NCBI GenBank assembly: GCA_964428835.1
Contig: CAYRZQ010000002.1
Span: 62,001-126,000, forward strand
DNA: 64,000 bases
From: JAIXWP01 sp964428835
GTDB lineage: Bacteria > Bacteroidota > Bacteroidia > Flavobacteriales_D > Sanyastnellaceae
Direction: 5' to 3'
Shown here piece after piece: positions 43,811 through 51,714 of this stretch. The notes beneath the pieces were generated by a model that worked only from the letters and a program-made list of their open reading frames with translations, was not told where the DNA came from and made no database searches. The first letter of the stretch is position 1; each line of letters opens with the position of its first letter. The translations under genes were made by a program, and so were the position numbers.

Positions 43811-43844
43811 TCCCCTCGCCTAACAGCTGAGGGGATTTTTTTTT
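43811..43844 (+). terminator. Terminator after the T9SS cargo gene
   Basis: TCCCCTC and GAGGGGA form a seven-base stem with an 11-base loop, followed by nine T. Confidence 0.92.
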
Positions 43845-43845
43845 A

Positions 43846-43867
43846 ATGACATGTCATGTTAACTTTG
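43846..43867 (+). promoter_or_regulatory. Palindrome and -7 box upstream of ribF
   Basis: The exact 12-base palindrome ATGACATGTCAT (43846-43857) is followed two bases later by TAACTTTG (43860-43867), a match to TAnnTTTG. The GTG start of ribF is 23 bases beyond the box. A regulator bound to the palindrome would overlap the core promoter. The terminator of the preceding gene ends right before it, so ribF has its own promoter here. Confidence 0.6.
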
Positions 43868-43889
43868 CCTCTTAGCACAAAAGGCCTCA

Positions 43890-44813
43890 GTGGAAATACA
43901 CACCGATTTTACAAGGTTTAAAAACAAAAAAACTGTTGTCACCATTGGCACCTTTGATGGTGTTCACATAGGACATCAAGCGATTATTTCACGTCTGAGA
44001 GAAGCGGCAGCACAGCTCAATGCTGAAAGTGTAATTCTGACTTTTTATCCTCATCCACGGATGATTTTGCATCCAGATGATCACGGGCTTTCTTTACTGA
44101 CAACACCCGAAGAAAAAGCAGAAAAGTTGCAGGAGTCAGGCGTTAACCATCTCATGGTATATCCTTTTAACGAGGAGTTCAGCAGAATATCTGCCTACGA
44201 CTATGTGCGCAACCTGCTTGTCAATGGTTTAAATGCGAAAAAAGTGATTGTTGGCTATGACCATCGCTTTGGGCGAAATCGCGAAGGGGATTTCAGCACA
44301 CTTTCTGAATGGGCTGAAATGTTGGGCTTCGAAGCACAGGAAATACCGGCCAAAGAAATCGATGCCGTCAATATATCATCTACCAAAATAAGGCAGTGTT
44401 TGCTGCAAGGTGATGTAAGTACTGCCAATTCATATTTGGGCTATCAATACAGTCTTAAAGGCACTGTGATTCATGGCGCAGCCATGGGAAGAAGAATAGG
44501 TTTTCCAACCGCCAATATTCATGTTGACTATCCATTTAAGCTTACCCCAGCCAATGGAGTCTATGCCATTGAAGCGAAGGTTCATGGCCGCAAATATTAT
44601 GGCGTCATGAATATAGGAGTGCGCCCTACTGTCGATCAAAGCTTACAAAGGCAGCTAGAAGCACACTTATTCGATTTTGATAATCTCATTTATGATGAGA
44701 AAATCGAAGTGAAATTTTTGTTTAAAGTAAGAGATGAGAAAAAATTTGGCTCAATTGATGAACTAAAAAATCAAATCTTCGTTGACATTCAAAAAGTGAA
44801 ATCCCTATTATGA
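43890..44813 (+). CDS. ribF: Bifunctional riboflavin kinase / FAD synthetase
   Basis: The 307-residue protein has the N-terminal FAD synthetase (nucleotidyltransferase) domain with TIGTFDGVHIGHQ near 18-30 (the HxGH-type motif) and SSTKIRQCL near 165. The C-terminal riboflavin kinase domain carries GRRIGFPTANI near 205 and YGVMNIGVRPT near 240. It makes FMN from riboflavin and ATP, then FAD. The start is GTG at 43890, as it gives the standard N-terminus. It overlaps the leucine-rich repeat gene by four bases (ATGA), so the pair is translationally coupled. Confidence 0.96.
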   Translation: MEIHTDFTRFKNKKTVVTIGTFDGVHIGHQAIISRLREAAAQLNAESVILTFYPHPRMILHPDDHGLSLLTTPEEKAEKLQESGVNHLMVYPFNEEFSRISAYDYVRNLLVNGLNAKKVIVGYDHRFGRNREGDFSTLSEWAEMLGFEAQEIPAKEIDAVNISSTKIRQCLLQGDVSTANSYLGYQYSLKGTVIHGAAMGRRIGFPTANIHVDYPFKLTPANGVYAIEAKVHGRKYYGVMNIGVRPTVDQSLQRQLEAHLFDFDNLIYDEKIEVKFLFKVRDEKKFGSIDELKNQIFVDIQKVKSLL

Positions 44814-45406
44814 GCAGGCTTATCATATTTATTTTGATTGCGTTTACTTCCCTTGTTGGCTGGTCCCAAGGAGAGCAAACCAGGCCTAAAAAAGTTTACA
44901 AAAGCCTTGAAAAGGCTCTGGCAGAAAAGGATTCTGTAGTTTATCTGGATCTCTCGAAATCAAAGTTGACGTCATTTCCTCCTGAAATATTTCAATTTCA
45001 AAATCTTCAAGAACTTAAGCTTGATAAAAACAAAATTGAACAGATTCCCGATGAAATATTGAAGCTTAAGAATCTCAAGCTTCTTAGTTTTCAGCACAAT
45101 AAGATAACTGTTATTCCCAATGCCCTCACGGGATTGAGCAATCTTGAAACACTCAATCTGGCTGATAATTTTATCGAAAGAATTCCAGAAGAAATCGATC
45201 GCTTAAAAAAATTGCGCATTCTCATTTTATGGGATAATCCAATTAATTATTATCCCAATTCTTTAGGTTTACTTGAAAATCTCGAAATTTTAGACTTACT
45301 GAACAATCAGATGAATGCTGATACGCAATCTCGTTTGCAAAATATTATGCCGAAGGCGCGCATTATCATGTCGGCGCCGTGCAGGTGTGAGGATGGCGAA
45401 AACTAG
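44810..45406 (+). CDS. Secreted leucine-rich repeat protein
   Basis: The 198-residue product has a signal peptide (about 1-20, ending WSQG) and then five or so leucine-rich repeats of about 23 residues. Examples are L-QFQNLQELKLDKNKIEQIP, LKNLKLLSFQHNKITVIP, LSNLETLNLADNFIERIP and LKKLRILILWDNPINYYP. The repeats suggest a protein-binding surface in the periplasm or outer membrane. It ends in a Cys-rich tail (SAPCRCEDGEN). Its stop and that of rsmI share the palindrome CTAG. Confidence 0.88.
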   Translation: MSRLIIFILIAFTSLVGWSQGEQTRPKKVYKSLEKALAEKDSVVYLDLSKSKLTSFPPEIFQFQNLQELKLDKNKIEQIPDEILKLKNLKLLSFQHNKITVIPNALTGLSNLETLNLADNFIERIPEEIDRLKKLRILILWDNPINYYPNSLGLLENLEILDLLNNQMNADTQSRLQNIMPKARIIMSAPCRCEDGEN

Positions 45407-46074
45407 GACTTTCCTGCAATAACCATTACAAACTCTCCGCGAGGCTCATTCTTTTTAAAATGCTCTAAAACTTCTAACGCCGAGCCTCTTACTGTTTCTT
45501 CAAACTTTTTCGATATTTCTCTACTCACAGATATTTGTCTATCGCCTCCGCATATTGAAACAATTTGTTCAAGCGCTTTTAATAATCTATGCGGGCTTTC
45601 ATAGAGTACTGTTGTTCTCTCTTCCTCTGCGATAGCTTTAAACCTTGTTTCCCTTCCCTTTTTATGCGGTAAAAAACCTTCATATACGAACTTCTCACAA
45701 GGCAAGCCCGATTGAACCAAAGCCGGAACAAAGGCTGTGGCCCCCGGAAGCGTAAAGACTTCAACCCCTTGAAGAATGCACTCTCTAACCAATAGATACC
45801 CGGGATCGCTAATGGCAGGTGTTCCCGCATCTGAAACAAGGGTCACAGAGTTCGAACCTAAGATTCTTTCGGTAAGTGATTTTACTACTTGATGTTCGTT
45901 GTTGAGATGATAACTCACCAGAGGTTTATCGATGCCAAAATGCTGCAAAAGCTTTCTTGTCTCTCGAGTATCTTCGGCAATGATGAAATCGCACTCCTTC
46001 ATCACTCTTAGAGCTCTGAGGGTGATATCTTCTAAGTTGCCGATGGGCGTCGGAACGACGTAAAGCGTACTCAC
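45403..46074 (-). CDS. rsmI: 16S rRNA (cytidine1402-2'-O)-methyltransferase
   Basis: The 223-residue protein starts at GTG 46074 with LYVVPTPIGNLEDITLRALRVM and contains CDFIIAEDTRETRKLLQHF and VSDAGTPAISDPGYLLVREC (about residues 82-101), the hallmarks of RsmI (tetrapyrrole-methylase fold, SAM-dependent). It methylates C1402 of 16S rRNA in the decoding centre. The start is two bases after the stop of the upstream coiled-coil gene. It converges with and overlaps the leucine-rich repeat gene by four bases. Confidence 0.96.
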   Translation of the reverse strand: MSTLYVVPTPIGNLEDITLRALRVMKECDFIIAEDTRETRKLLQHFGIDKPLVSYHLNNEHQVVKSLTERILGSNSVTLVSDAGTPAISDPGYLLVRECILQGVEVFTLPGATAFVPALVQSGLPCEKFVYEGFLPHKKGRETRFKAIAEEERTTVLYESPHRLLKALEQIVSICGGDRQISVSREISKKFEETVRGSALEVLEHFKKNEPRGEFVMVIAGKS

Positions 46075-46076
46075 GT

Positions 46077-46805
46077 TTATGCCTGATGACGACGCTCAAT
46101 CAAATCAATAAAGTCAAGCGTCACTTGCGACTCCTTATTCCAAGCGTACTTTGACTTCAGTTGTTCGAGATGATTTAAGGCTTCATCTCTATTGATGGAG
46201 TTGAGTTTATCAATGGCCACCTCGTAATCTTGATTATTTCCTTTAAACAGTTCCTTAGAGAATTGGAATCTTTGATTCAAGGTTATCGCTCTTTTCAAGT
46301 CTGGAATTGGAGTGTGTTCCAGTTTTTGCGCTAGTGTATTAACGGCTCCAACAGCCTTGCTGAGACGATCGTTGAGAGATTCAGCGGCAATGGTATTTGC
46401 GTTGTTTACAGTAGCCACTGGAGGTGTAATTTTCTCTGCGGCCGGTATTTCTGGCACTTCGGAAATTTCTTCTTTTGAGAATATCTCCTCCTGTTTAGTA
46501 ACCTCTTCAATAGCATCGATGAGGTTCACCTGATTAGGAGCAACAGGAGTTTCTATTTTGAAAGGAATGCTGAAACTATTGGAAGTCTCCTCTTTCTTTT
46601 CAGTGTTTTCAATTGGAACACCTTTCACCTTTTGATCATAGGCCTTATGGCGAAGCACAACGAGTCGCTCATACAACTCTCGGCTATTATCCGTAAGGAG
46701 TTCGAGTTGATCAATCGAGAGATTCCCGAGATTCAACTCATCAATTCCGGCAAGCACTGTAGATGCGAGCTCCTGAATACGTTTGAATTTTACCTGATCG
46801 TTCAT
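46077..46805 (-). CDS. Hypothetical cytoplasmic helical protein
   Basis: This 242-residue protein is not recognised. It has a helical N-terminal part (about 1-70), a middle of low complexity rich in Glu, Ile and Pro (about 75-140), and a C-terminal helical part with RFQFSKELFKGNNQDYEVAIDKL wording given here in part (FSKELFKGN). No signal or membrane segment is present. It is tightly linked to rsmI (two-base gap), so it is co-transcribed with it. The tail wording resembles a small helical repeat domain, possibly for protein contact. Confidence 0.7.
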   Translation of the reverse strand: MNDQVKFKRIQELASTVLAGIDELNLGNLSIDQLELLTDNSRELYERLVVLRHKAYDQKVKGVPIENTEKKEETSNSFSIPFKIETPVAPNQVNLIDAIEEVTKQEEIFSKEEISEVPEIPAAEKITPPVATVNNANTIAAESLNDRLSKAVGAVNTLAQKLEHTPIPDLKRAITLNQRFQFSKELFKGNNQDYEVAIDKLNSINRDEALNHLEQLKSKYAWNKESQVTLDFIDLIERRHQA

Positions 46806-46879
46806 GATGTGAAATTAAAAATCTTTTTTTTTAGAATCTCCTGGTTTAAAAAGACTTATTAACCAAAGAAATCAACCAA

Positions 46880-47227
46880 CTACCTGAGTTCGTCTTTAAC
46901 TTTTTTGGGTAGAGAGTTTAGAACCAAGTCATAGCTATGGTCGATAAGTTCTAAGAAAACTGCATCAGGGACATCTCCTCTGGAAGCTACGGTATTCCAA
47001 TGTTTTTTATTCATGTGATAACCGGGCGTCACTCCGTTATATTGTTCTCTTAGTTCAATAGCTCTTTCGGGATCGCACTTTAGATTAATGCTTTCAAAAT
47101 TGGTAATGTCGCATAGTGCGAAGATTTTTCCTCCAATTCTAAAAACGAGTACTTCATCATCAAAGGGCATATCTTCGGTAACACCCTTCTTTGACAAACA
47201 ATATTCTCTTACAAATTCTAGATTCAT
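46880..47227 (-). CDS. MmcQ/YjbR-family DNA-binding-like protein
   Basis: The ATG at 47227 gives 115 residues. The ORF is open upstream to 47251, but family members begin with MNLEFVREYCLSKKGVTEDMPF, as here (seen at residues 1-22, with only part quoted). YjbR wording follows: VFRIGGKIFALC, NLKCDPERAIELREQY and TPGYHMNKKHWNTV. The fold is known as CyaY-like, with proposed nucleic-acid binding. The real function is unclear. It follows the PorP/SprF-like gene by five bases and is likely in its transcript. Confidence 0.88.
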   Translation of the reverse strand: MNLEFVREYCLSKKGVTEDMPFDDEVLVFRIGGKIFALCDITNFESINLKCDPERAIELREQYNGVTPGYHMNKKHWNTVASRGDVPDAVFLELIDHSYDLVLNSLPKKVKDELR

Positions 47228-47232
47228 TTGGA

Positions 47233-48159
47233 TTAATCGTAAGCAGCGCATTTGGTGTGGCCTTCTCCATCATTTCCACATGCGCGAATACCGAGAATGA
47301 TTTCATGTGTTGGACCACCTTCGAATCTCATTTTTGAAAGTGTTAAGTCATAAGCATAAGCTGCTGTAAGGAAGCCAAGAAACTCGACCTTAAGCAGCGC
47401 TGAAAGGCCCGAGCCTGTTCTCCCTGCAAGACCAAACGCCACTTTTTCTTTGTAGCTCAACAAGGCTTGAGCCTCGATTGAGGGCCTCGATTGAGCAACA
47501 TAATTCAATAAAAAAGCAGGTTTAAAAAGAATATCATCCGTCAATTTTGATGCGCGGCCGTAGGCAAATGTCCAATGTGTTTGTAATCGACCTTCATTGA
47601 TACCCTCTACTTGTGCGCCATTTACCTGTCTCAAAGAAATGCCGTAAAAGCGGTCATTTTTATAAAGCCAAAGGCCAAAATTGATGATAGGAAAAACAAA
47701 ATCATTTGCAGCCGCTGTAATTACGGGATCCACGTCCTGCTGCCTCAGAAACATTTCTGAAAAATTGACTCTGAATTGCTTGAAGCCTATCCCCAATCCT
47801 GAGCTGAGCATGTACCCCTTTCTCATTCTCATGTGGTAGGCATAATTGAGATTAAGGCCTGTATAACCGAATGGTCCGAATCTATCATTTTCAATGGTAG
47901 CACCTACACCATGAAAGTTAAATTTTTTCTTACGCAATCTACCATGAATACTGGCGAAACCTGTATTTGGTGCGCCTTCAAGCGAAGTCCATTGTCTGCG
48001 CGCTCCCATTTTTAATTCAAGACAATCCGTAGCTCCTGTCACCGCAGGGTTGTACTGTACGTAATTGTATGTAAACCATGTATATTGAGGAAGCTGTTGA
48101 GCTTTGGAGCTCAAAGCCGCTAACATCAAGGCGAATGTGACAAATGCTAGCTTTCTCAT
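47233..48159 (-). CDS. PorP/SprF-family outer membrane protein
   Basis: The 308-residue protein has a signal peptide (about 1-20), then the family N-terminus LPQYTWFTYNYVQYNPAVTG. Beta strands of an outer-membrane barrel follow, rich in aromatic and Gly residues, with GARRQWTSLEGAP, and a short Cys-containing tail. Proteins of this type work with the type IX secretion system and gliding machinery, and often accompany type B sorting-domain proteins. The preceding gene encodes one, and the two ORFs overlap by ATGA (48156-48159), supporting a partnership. Confidence 0.9.
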   Translation of the reverse strand: MRKLAFVTFALMLAALSSKAQQLPQYTWFTYNYVQYNPAVTGATDCLELKMGARRQWTSLEGAPNTGFASIHGRLRKKKFNFHGVGATIENDRFGPFGYTGLNLNYAYHMRMRKGYMLSSGLGIGFKQFRVNFSEMFLRQQDVDPVITAAANDFVFPIINFGLWLYKNDRFYGISLRQVNGAQVEGINEGRLQTHWTFAYGRASKLTDDILFKPAFLLNYVAQSRPSIEAQALLSYKEKVAFGLAGRTGSGLSALLKVEFLGFLTAAYAYDLTLSKMRFEGGPTHEIILGIRACGNDGEGHTKCAAYD

Positions 48160-49130
48160 TTCACAATGGATATAACTCCAGTGATTGGTGGAATTTCCAC
48201 CTCAAAAGAGTTGAGTTCAATAACATAATAATACGCGGCCATCGGGAGTGGTTTTCCGCGATTTGTTCCATCCCATTCTTGGGTATATCCGGTACTTCTA
48301 AATACTTGCTGCCCCCAGCGGTCATAGATGGTAACTACACTGGCCTCGAACCTCTCAATACCCACAATTGTCCAGGTATCATTGATATCGTCGCCGTTTG
48401 GAGTAATGGTATTATAGATTACGAGAGGAGGGCCCACTGTAACTGTAGCTTCCGCAGAAACCTCACAATCCCCGATTGTTGCTGTCACTGTGTACTGTGT
48501 GGATACTTCAGGAGTAGAGACTGGTGTTGCGGAATTGACATCGTCTAAATAATCAGGCGGACTCCAATTGTAGCTTGAGCCATTGAAAGCCGCGAGATCG
48601 GCAGATCCACCGAGGTAAACCAAAAAGGGAGTTACAGTAGTGGAAATATCAATGGCTGTTCCCGATACTACAACATCAAATTCGCAAGGGCCGAAAGCTG
48701 GTAAGTGATCCGAACCGAGGAGTAAGATGTAAGTAGTGTTGGCCGCCAAATTATTCACTGTTGCGCTGAAAGCCTCATTATCAGCAAAGCACGCACTTTG
48801 ACCTCCATATGTTGTTGGGTCACATGAATCCGCTCCAGTTGGTAGTTCAATAATTGTAAATCCAATGTTATTCGGTCCCGTAAAATCATCACAATCCCCA
48901 GGAGTGATTCTGACTGTAATAGATCCGCCGCCCAATGAGCCCGTGGTGAATGTGGTGTAATAAGTCATGGCGGAATTAAAACAACCTATAGACACAGGAG
49001 CATCCTCCATTACTCCATTAAGGGGCTGTGCGTCTGCGCACATCACGTTCGCCGCCAAATCAGAACAGGTTTGTGCGTTCACCTTTGATAAGGCAAGGGA
49101 TAATAAGAGTAAGATTAGTCTAACCTTCAT
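48156..49130 (-). CDS. Secreted protein with gliding-motility-type (type B) C-terminal domain
   Basis: The 324-residue product has a signal peptide (about 1-20) and two Cys pairs early (CSDLAANVMCADAQP, near 22-36). A central Ig/PKD-like region includes STTVTPFLVYLGGSADL and TPEVSTQYTVTATIGDC (about 175-225). The C-terminal domain (about 235-324) reads YNTITPNGDDINDTW, VTIYDRWGQQVFRS, and W-D-G-T-N-R-G-K-P-L-P. The last domain is the CHU_C/gliding-associated type that directs T9SS export. Its stop overlaps the start of the PorP/SprF-like gene. Confidence 0.9.
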   Translation of the reverse strand: MKVRLILLLLSLALSKVNAQTCSDLAANVMCADAQPLNGVMEDAPVSIGCFNSAMTYYTTFTTGSLGGGSITVRITPGDCDDFTGPNNIGFTIIELPTGADSCDPTTYGGQSACFADNEAFSATVNNLAANTTYILLLGSDHLPAFGPCEFDVVVSGTAIDISTTVTPFLVYLGGSADLAAFNGSSYNWSPPDYLDDVNSATPVSTPEVSTQYTVTATIGDCEVSAEATVTVGPPLVIYNTITPNGDDINDTWTIVGIERFEASVVTIYDRWGQQVFRSTGYTQEWDGTNRGKPLPMAAYYYVIELNSFEVEIPPITGVISIVK

Positions 49131-49247
49131 CGTTTTGCAAAAATCGGAATCCTAAGTAATCATGGGTAAAATACGCCAATTCTTATAAACATCGCAATGT
49201 TTGAAGCGCACCCAGAATTCAACGATTAACAAACGATAATGTTGCCT

Positions 49248-49757
49248 CTAAGAATTAACAAACGAGATTAAAATCGTGTTCTTCTCGACGGCAATTCCCT
49301 TTGATACTTCTACTTTACGAATCGTACCCTGAATAGGGCTCTTTATAACATTTTCCATTTTCATTGCCTCCAGGATAATTAGAGGCTGATCCTTTTCTAC
49401 TTGTTGACCTTCCTCCACCATAATGTTCAATACCATTCCTGGCATGGGAGCCTTCACCTCAGATACCTTTGGTACACCCGCTCCTTCCATTCCCAGACTC
49501 TTTAGCAAATCATCGAAGCGGTCCTTTAATACCACGGGATACTCCGTTTTTCCTACTTTAATCAAAAATGACTTTGCAGCAATATCTATTGAGAGCAACT
49601 CCGCATTATAGGATCTGCCATTCCAAAGAATATGAAACTTATTGCCGTCGCGGAGCGCATCAATTTGAAATACCTGGCCATTGATTTCTCCAACGAAACC
49701 AGATTTATCCGAATGAATATCGTAAGTTGCGGCATTATTTACGGTAGCGTGAATCAT
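49248..49757 (-). CDS. Orphan biotin/lipoyl-carrier protein
   Basis: The ATG at 49757 is chosen because it gives the usual carrier N-terminus (MIHATVNN) and avoids overlap with hemW. A longer start at 49808 would overlap hemW by 11 bases. The 169-residue product has a beta-rich N-terminal part and a C-terminal biotinyl domain with APMPGMVLNI near 103 and Lys133 in EAMKMEN. That motif fits decarboxylase, propionyl- or acyl-CoA carboxylase carriers. No carboxyltransferase or biotin carboxylase gene is adjacent, so its partners lie elsewhere. Confidence 0.85.
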   Translation of the reverse strand: MIHATVNNAATYDIHSDKSGFVGEINGQVFQIDALRDGNKFHILWNGRSYNAELLSIDIAAKSFLIKVGKTEYPVVLKDRFDDLLKSLGMEGAGVPKVSEVKAPMPGMVLNIMVEEGQQVEKDQPLIILEAMKMENVIKSPIQGTIRKVEVSKGIAVEKNTILISFVNS

Positions 49758-49797
49758 AACTTTGGATTTACGCTGCGAAGCTAAATATTTTTGAGCA

Positions 49798-50937
49798 GTG
49801 TCCGGCATTTATATTCATATACCATTTTGTAGAAAAGCATGTCACTATTGCGACTTTCACTTCTCCACTAGTCTCGAACGCAAGGAGGAAATGGTGACTT
49901 CGATTATAAATGAAATTCAACTTCGCAAAGAAGCTGATTTTCCTAAAAAAATTCAAACCATCTATTTTGGCGGAGGAACCCCGAGCTTACTTACTTATGA
50001 AGAATTGATGCGAATTTTCGATGCTCTTCAGCAAACGTCAGCATTGGCCAGTGACGCAGAGATCACACTTGAAGCCAATCCTGATGATTTGACATTTCAA
50101 AAGCTTCGGGAACTAAAGCAAACACCAGTCAATCGATTCAGTATCGGGATTCAAAGTTTTTTTGAGGAGGACTTAAAACTCATGAATAGAGCACACAGTG
50201 CTCACGAAGGTGAATACTCTGTAAAGGCAGCACAGGATGCTGGTTTTGAAAACATCACTATCGATCTTATCTACGCGATACCCGGTCTCTCCACTGACAG
50301 ATGGAGAAAAAATCTTGATTCGGCTATTTCATTAGAAGTTCCTCATATCAGTGCTTACTGCATGACGATTGAAGAAAAAACGGTTTTTGGTAAATGGGAG
50401 AAATCAGGAAAGCTTCTATCTACCGAAGATACCATCGCATATGAGCATTATCAATTTTTGGTAAAGGCTCTCTCTGAAAATGGATTCGAACATTATGAAG
50501 TATCCAATTTTGGGAAGCCCGGTCGTTATTCTCAACACAATACCTCTTATTGGAAAGGACTTCCGTATGTGGGGCTCGGACCATCTGCACACTCGTTTGA
50601 TGGCAATAATAAAAGAAGCTGGAATATAAACAACAATGCATTATACATGCGTGAAATTCAGCAAGGGAAACTGCCAACTGAATACGAGATTCTGAGTAGA
50701 AAAGATTTTTATAATGAAAAAATAATGACTGGGTTGCGAACCGCAAACGGCGTTCATCCAGATGACATTCAAAATCTCTTTGGAGTCAATCTTTCTCTTC
50801 AGTTCGAGCAAGAAATAGAGCAATATCTTAGGCAAGGATGGTTGTTGCAAACAGCGCATCAAATTCGACTAACCGAAGAAGGTTTCTTTCGAGCCGACCG
50901 CATTGCTTCTGATTTTTTTATAACTACAGAATTATAA
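49798..50937 (+). CDS. hemW: HemW-like radical SAM protein
   Basis: The 379-residue protein starts at GTG 49798 with MSGIYIHIPFCRKACHYCDF. The radical SAM CxxxCxxC cysteines are Cys11, Cys15 and Cys18. The HemW hallmarks FGGGTPSLL, EANPDDLT, RFSIGIQSF and HYEVSNFGKPG follow, with the C-terminal HemN-like domain. HemW is a heme-handling chaperone, and the family name coproporphyrinogen oxidase is often misapplied. HemN (oxygen-independent) has a different N-terminus, which this lacks. It ends two bases before the cyclase gene. Confidence 0.93.
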   Translation: MSGIYIHIPFCRKACHYCDFHFSTSLERKEEMVTSIINEIQLRKEADFPKKIQTIYFGGGTPSLLTYEELMRIFDALQQTSALASDAEITLEANPDDLTFQKLRELKQTPVNRFSIGIQSFFEEDLKLMNRAHSAHEGEYSVKAAQDAGFENITIDLIYAIPGLSTDRWRKNLDSAISLEVPHISAYCMTIEEKTVFGKWEKSGKLLSTEDTIAYEHYQFLVKALSENGFEHYEVSNFGKPGRYSQHNTSYWKGLPYVGLGPSAHSFDGNNKRSWNINNNALYMREIQQGKLPTEYEILSRKDFYNEKIMTGLRTANGVHPDDIQNLFGVNLSLQFEQEIEQYLRQGWLLQTAHQIRLTEEGFFRADRIASDFFITTEL

Positions 50938-50939
50938 AT

Positions 50940-51686
50940 ATGAAAGTCCTAGTTGAACATAACGAAAAAAATTTGGTAGCACATCTGCATGAACCGCTTG
51001 ATATTAGTATTCCTCTTTCTCAAGACGGGCCGCGCGCTTGGTATGTGGACCGAATGAGCATTCGGGCTGTGCAAGGAGATGGATTTATTGGAGATGTTGC
51101 CCAAGGAGGCTCAGTGAACTTCCGAGATATTCAATTCAATCCGCATGGACACGGAACGCACACAGAATCCTACGAGCATGTGGCTGCAGTAAACCTGCCT
51201 ATTAGCTCTTTATTACCCAAGTATTTTTTCACAGCTCAGCTCTTAACACTCACTCCTCAAGAAGTTGGCGAAGACCGAATTATTTCCAAAAATCAAATTG
51301 AACAACAACTTGAACAATCCATTGAAGCACTCGTGATTCGTACACTACCGAATACCGATGAGAAATTAAGTAAGAATTATAGCAACACCAACTTCCCCTA
51401 CTTCGAGGAAGAAGCTCTTCATTTTCTTGCTGAAAGAAACATTAAGCATTTAGCAGTTGACTTACCTTCTGTTGACAGAGAGCATGACGAAGGTAAACTA
51501 GCTGCGCACAAAGCATTCTGGAAAAATGGTGATACTTCTCGCCAGCAATGCACCATTACAGAGTTTGTTTTTGTAAAAAATACAATAAGTGACGGCCTTT
51601 ATCTGCTTGAGCTACAAATAGCCCCATTTGTAAATGATGCCGCTCCTTCCAGGCCAATATTGTATCCGCTTGTTGAAGTAAAATAG
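50940..51686 (+). CDS. Cyclase family protein (kynurenine formamidase-like)
   Basis: The 248-residue protein has the metal-binding motif HGHGTHTESYEH (residues 69-80) and VDLPSVDREHDEGKL (about 175-190), the marks of the cyclase/arylformamidase fold (PF04199). Substrates of related enzymes include N-formylkynurenine and isatin. I cannot pick one. The HGTHTE in place of HxGTHxDxPxH is a variant seen in this clade. It is two bases after hemW and therefore likely co-transcribed. Confidence 0.85.
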   Translation: MKVLVEHNEKNLVAHLHEPLDISIPLSQDGPRAWYVDRMSIRAVQGDGFIGDVAQGGSVNFRDIQFNPHGHGTHTESYEHVAAVNLPISSLLPKYFFTAQLLTLTPQEVGEDRIISKNQIEQQLEQSIEALVIRTLPNTDEKLSKNYSNTNFPYFEEEALHFLAERNIKHLAVDLPSVDREHDEGKLAAHKAFWKNGDTSRQQCTITEFVFVKNTISDGLYLLELQIAPFVNDAAPSRPILYPLVEVK

Positions 51687-51714
51687 GCTTATCTTCGAAC
51701 CCTATTTAAAACAA

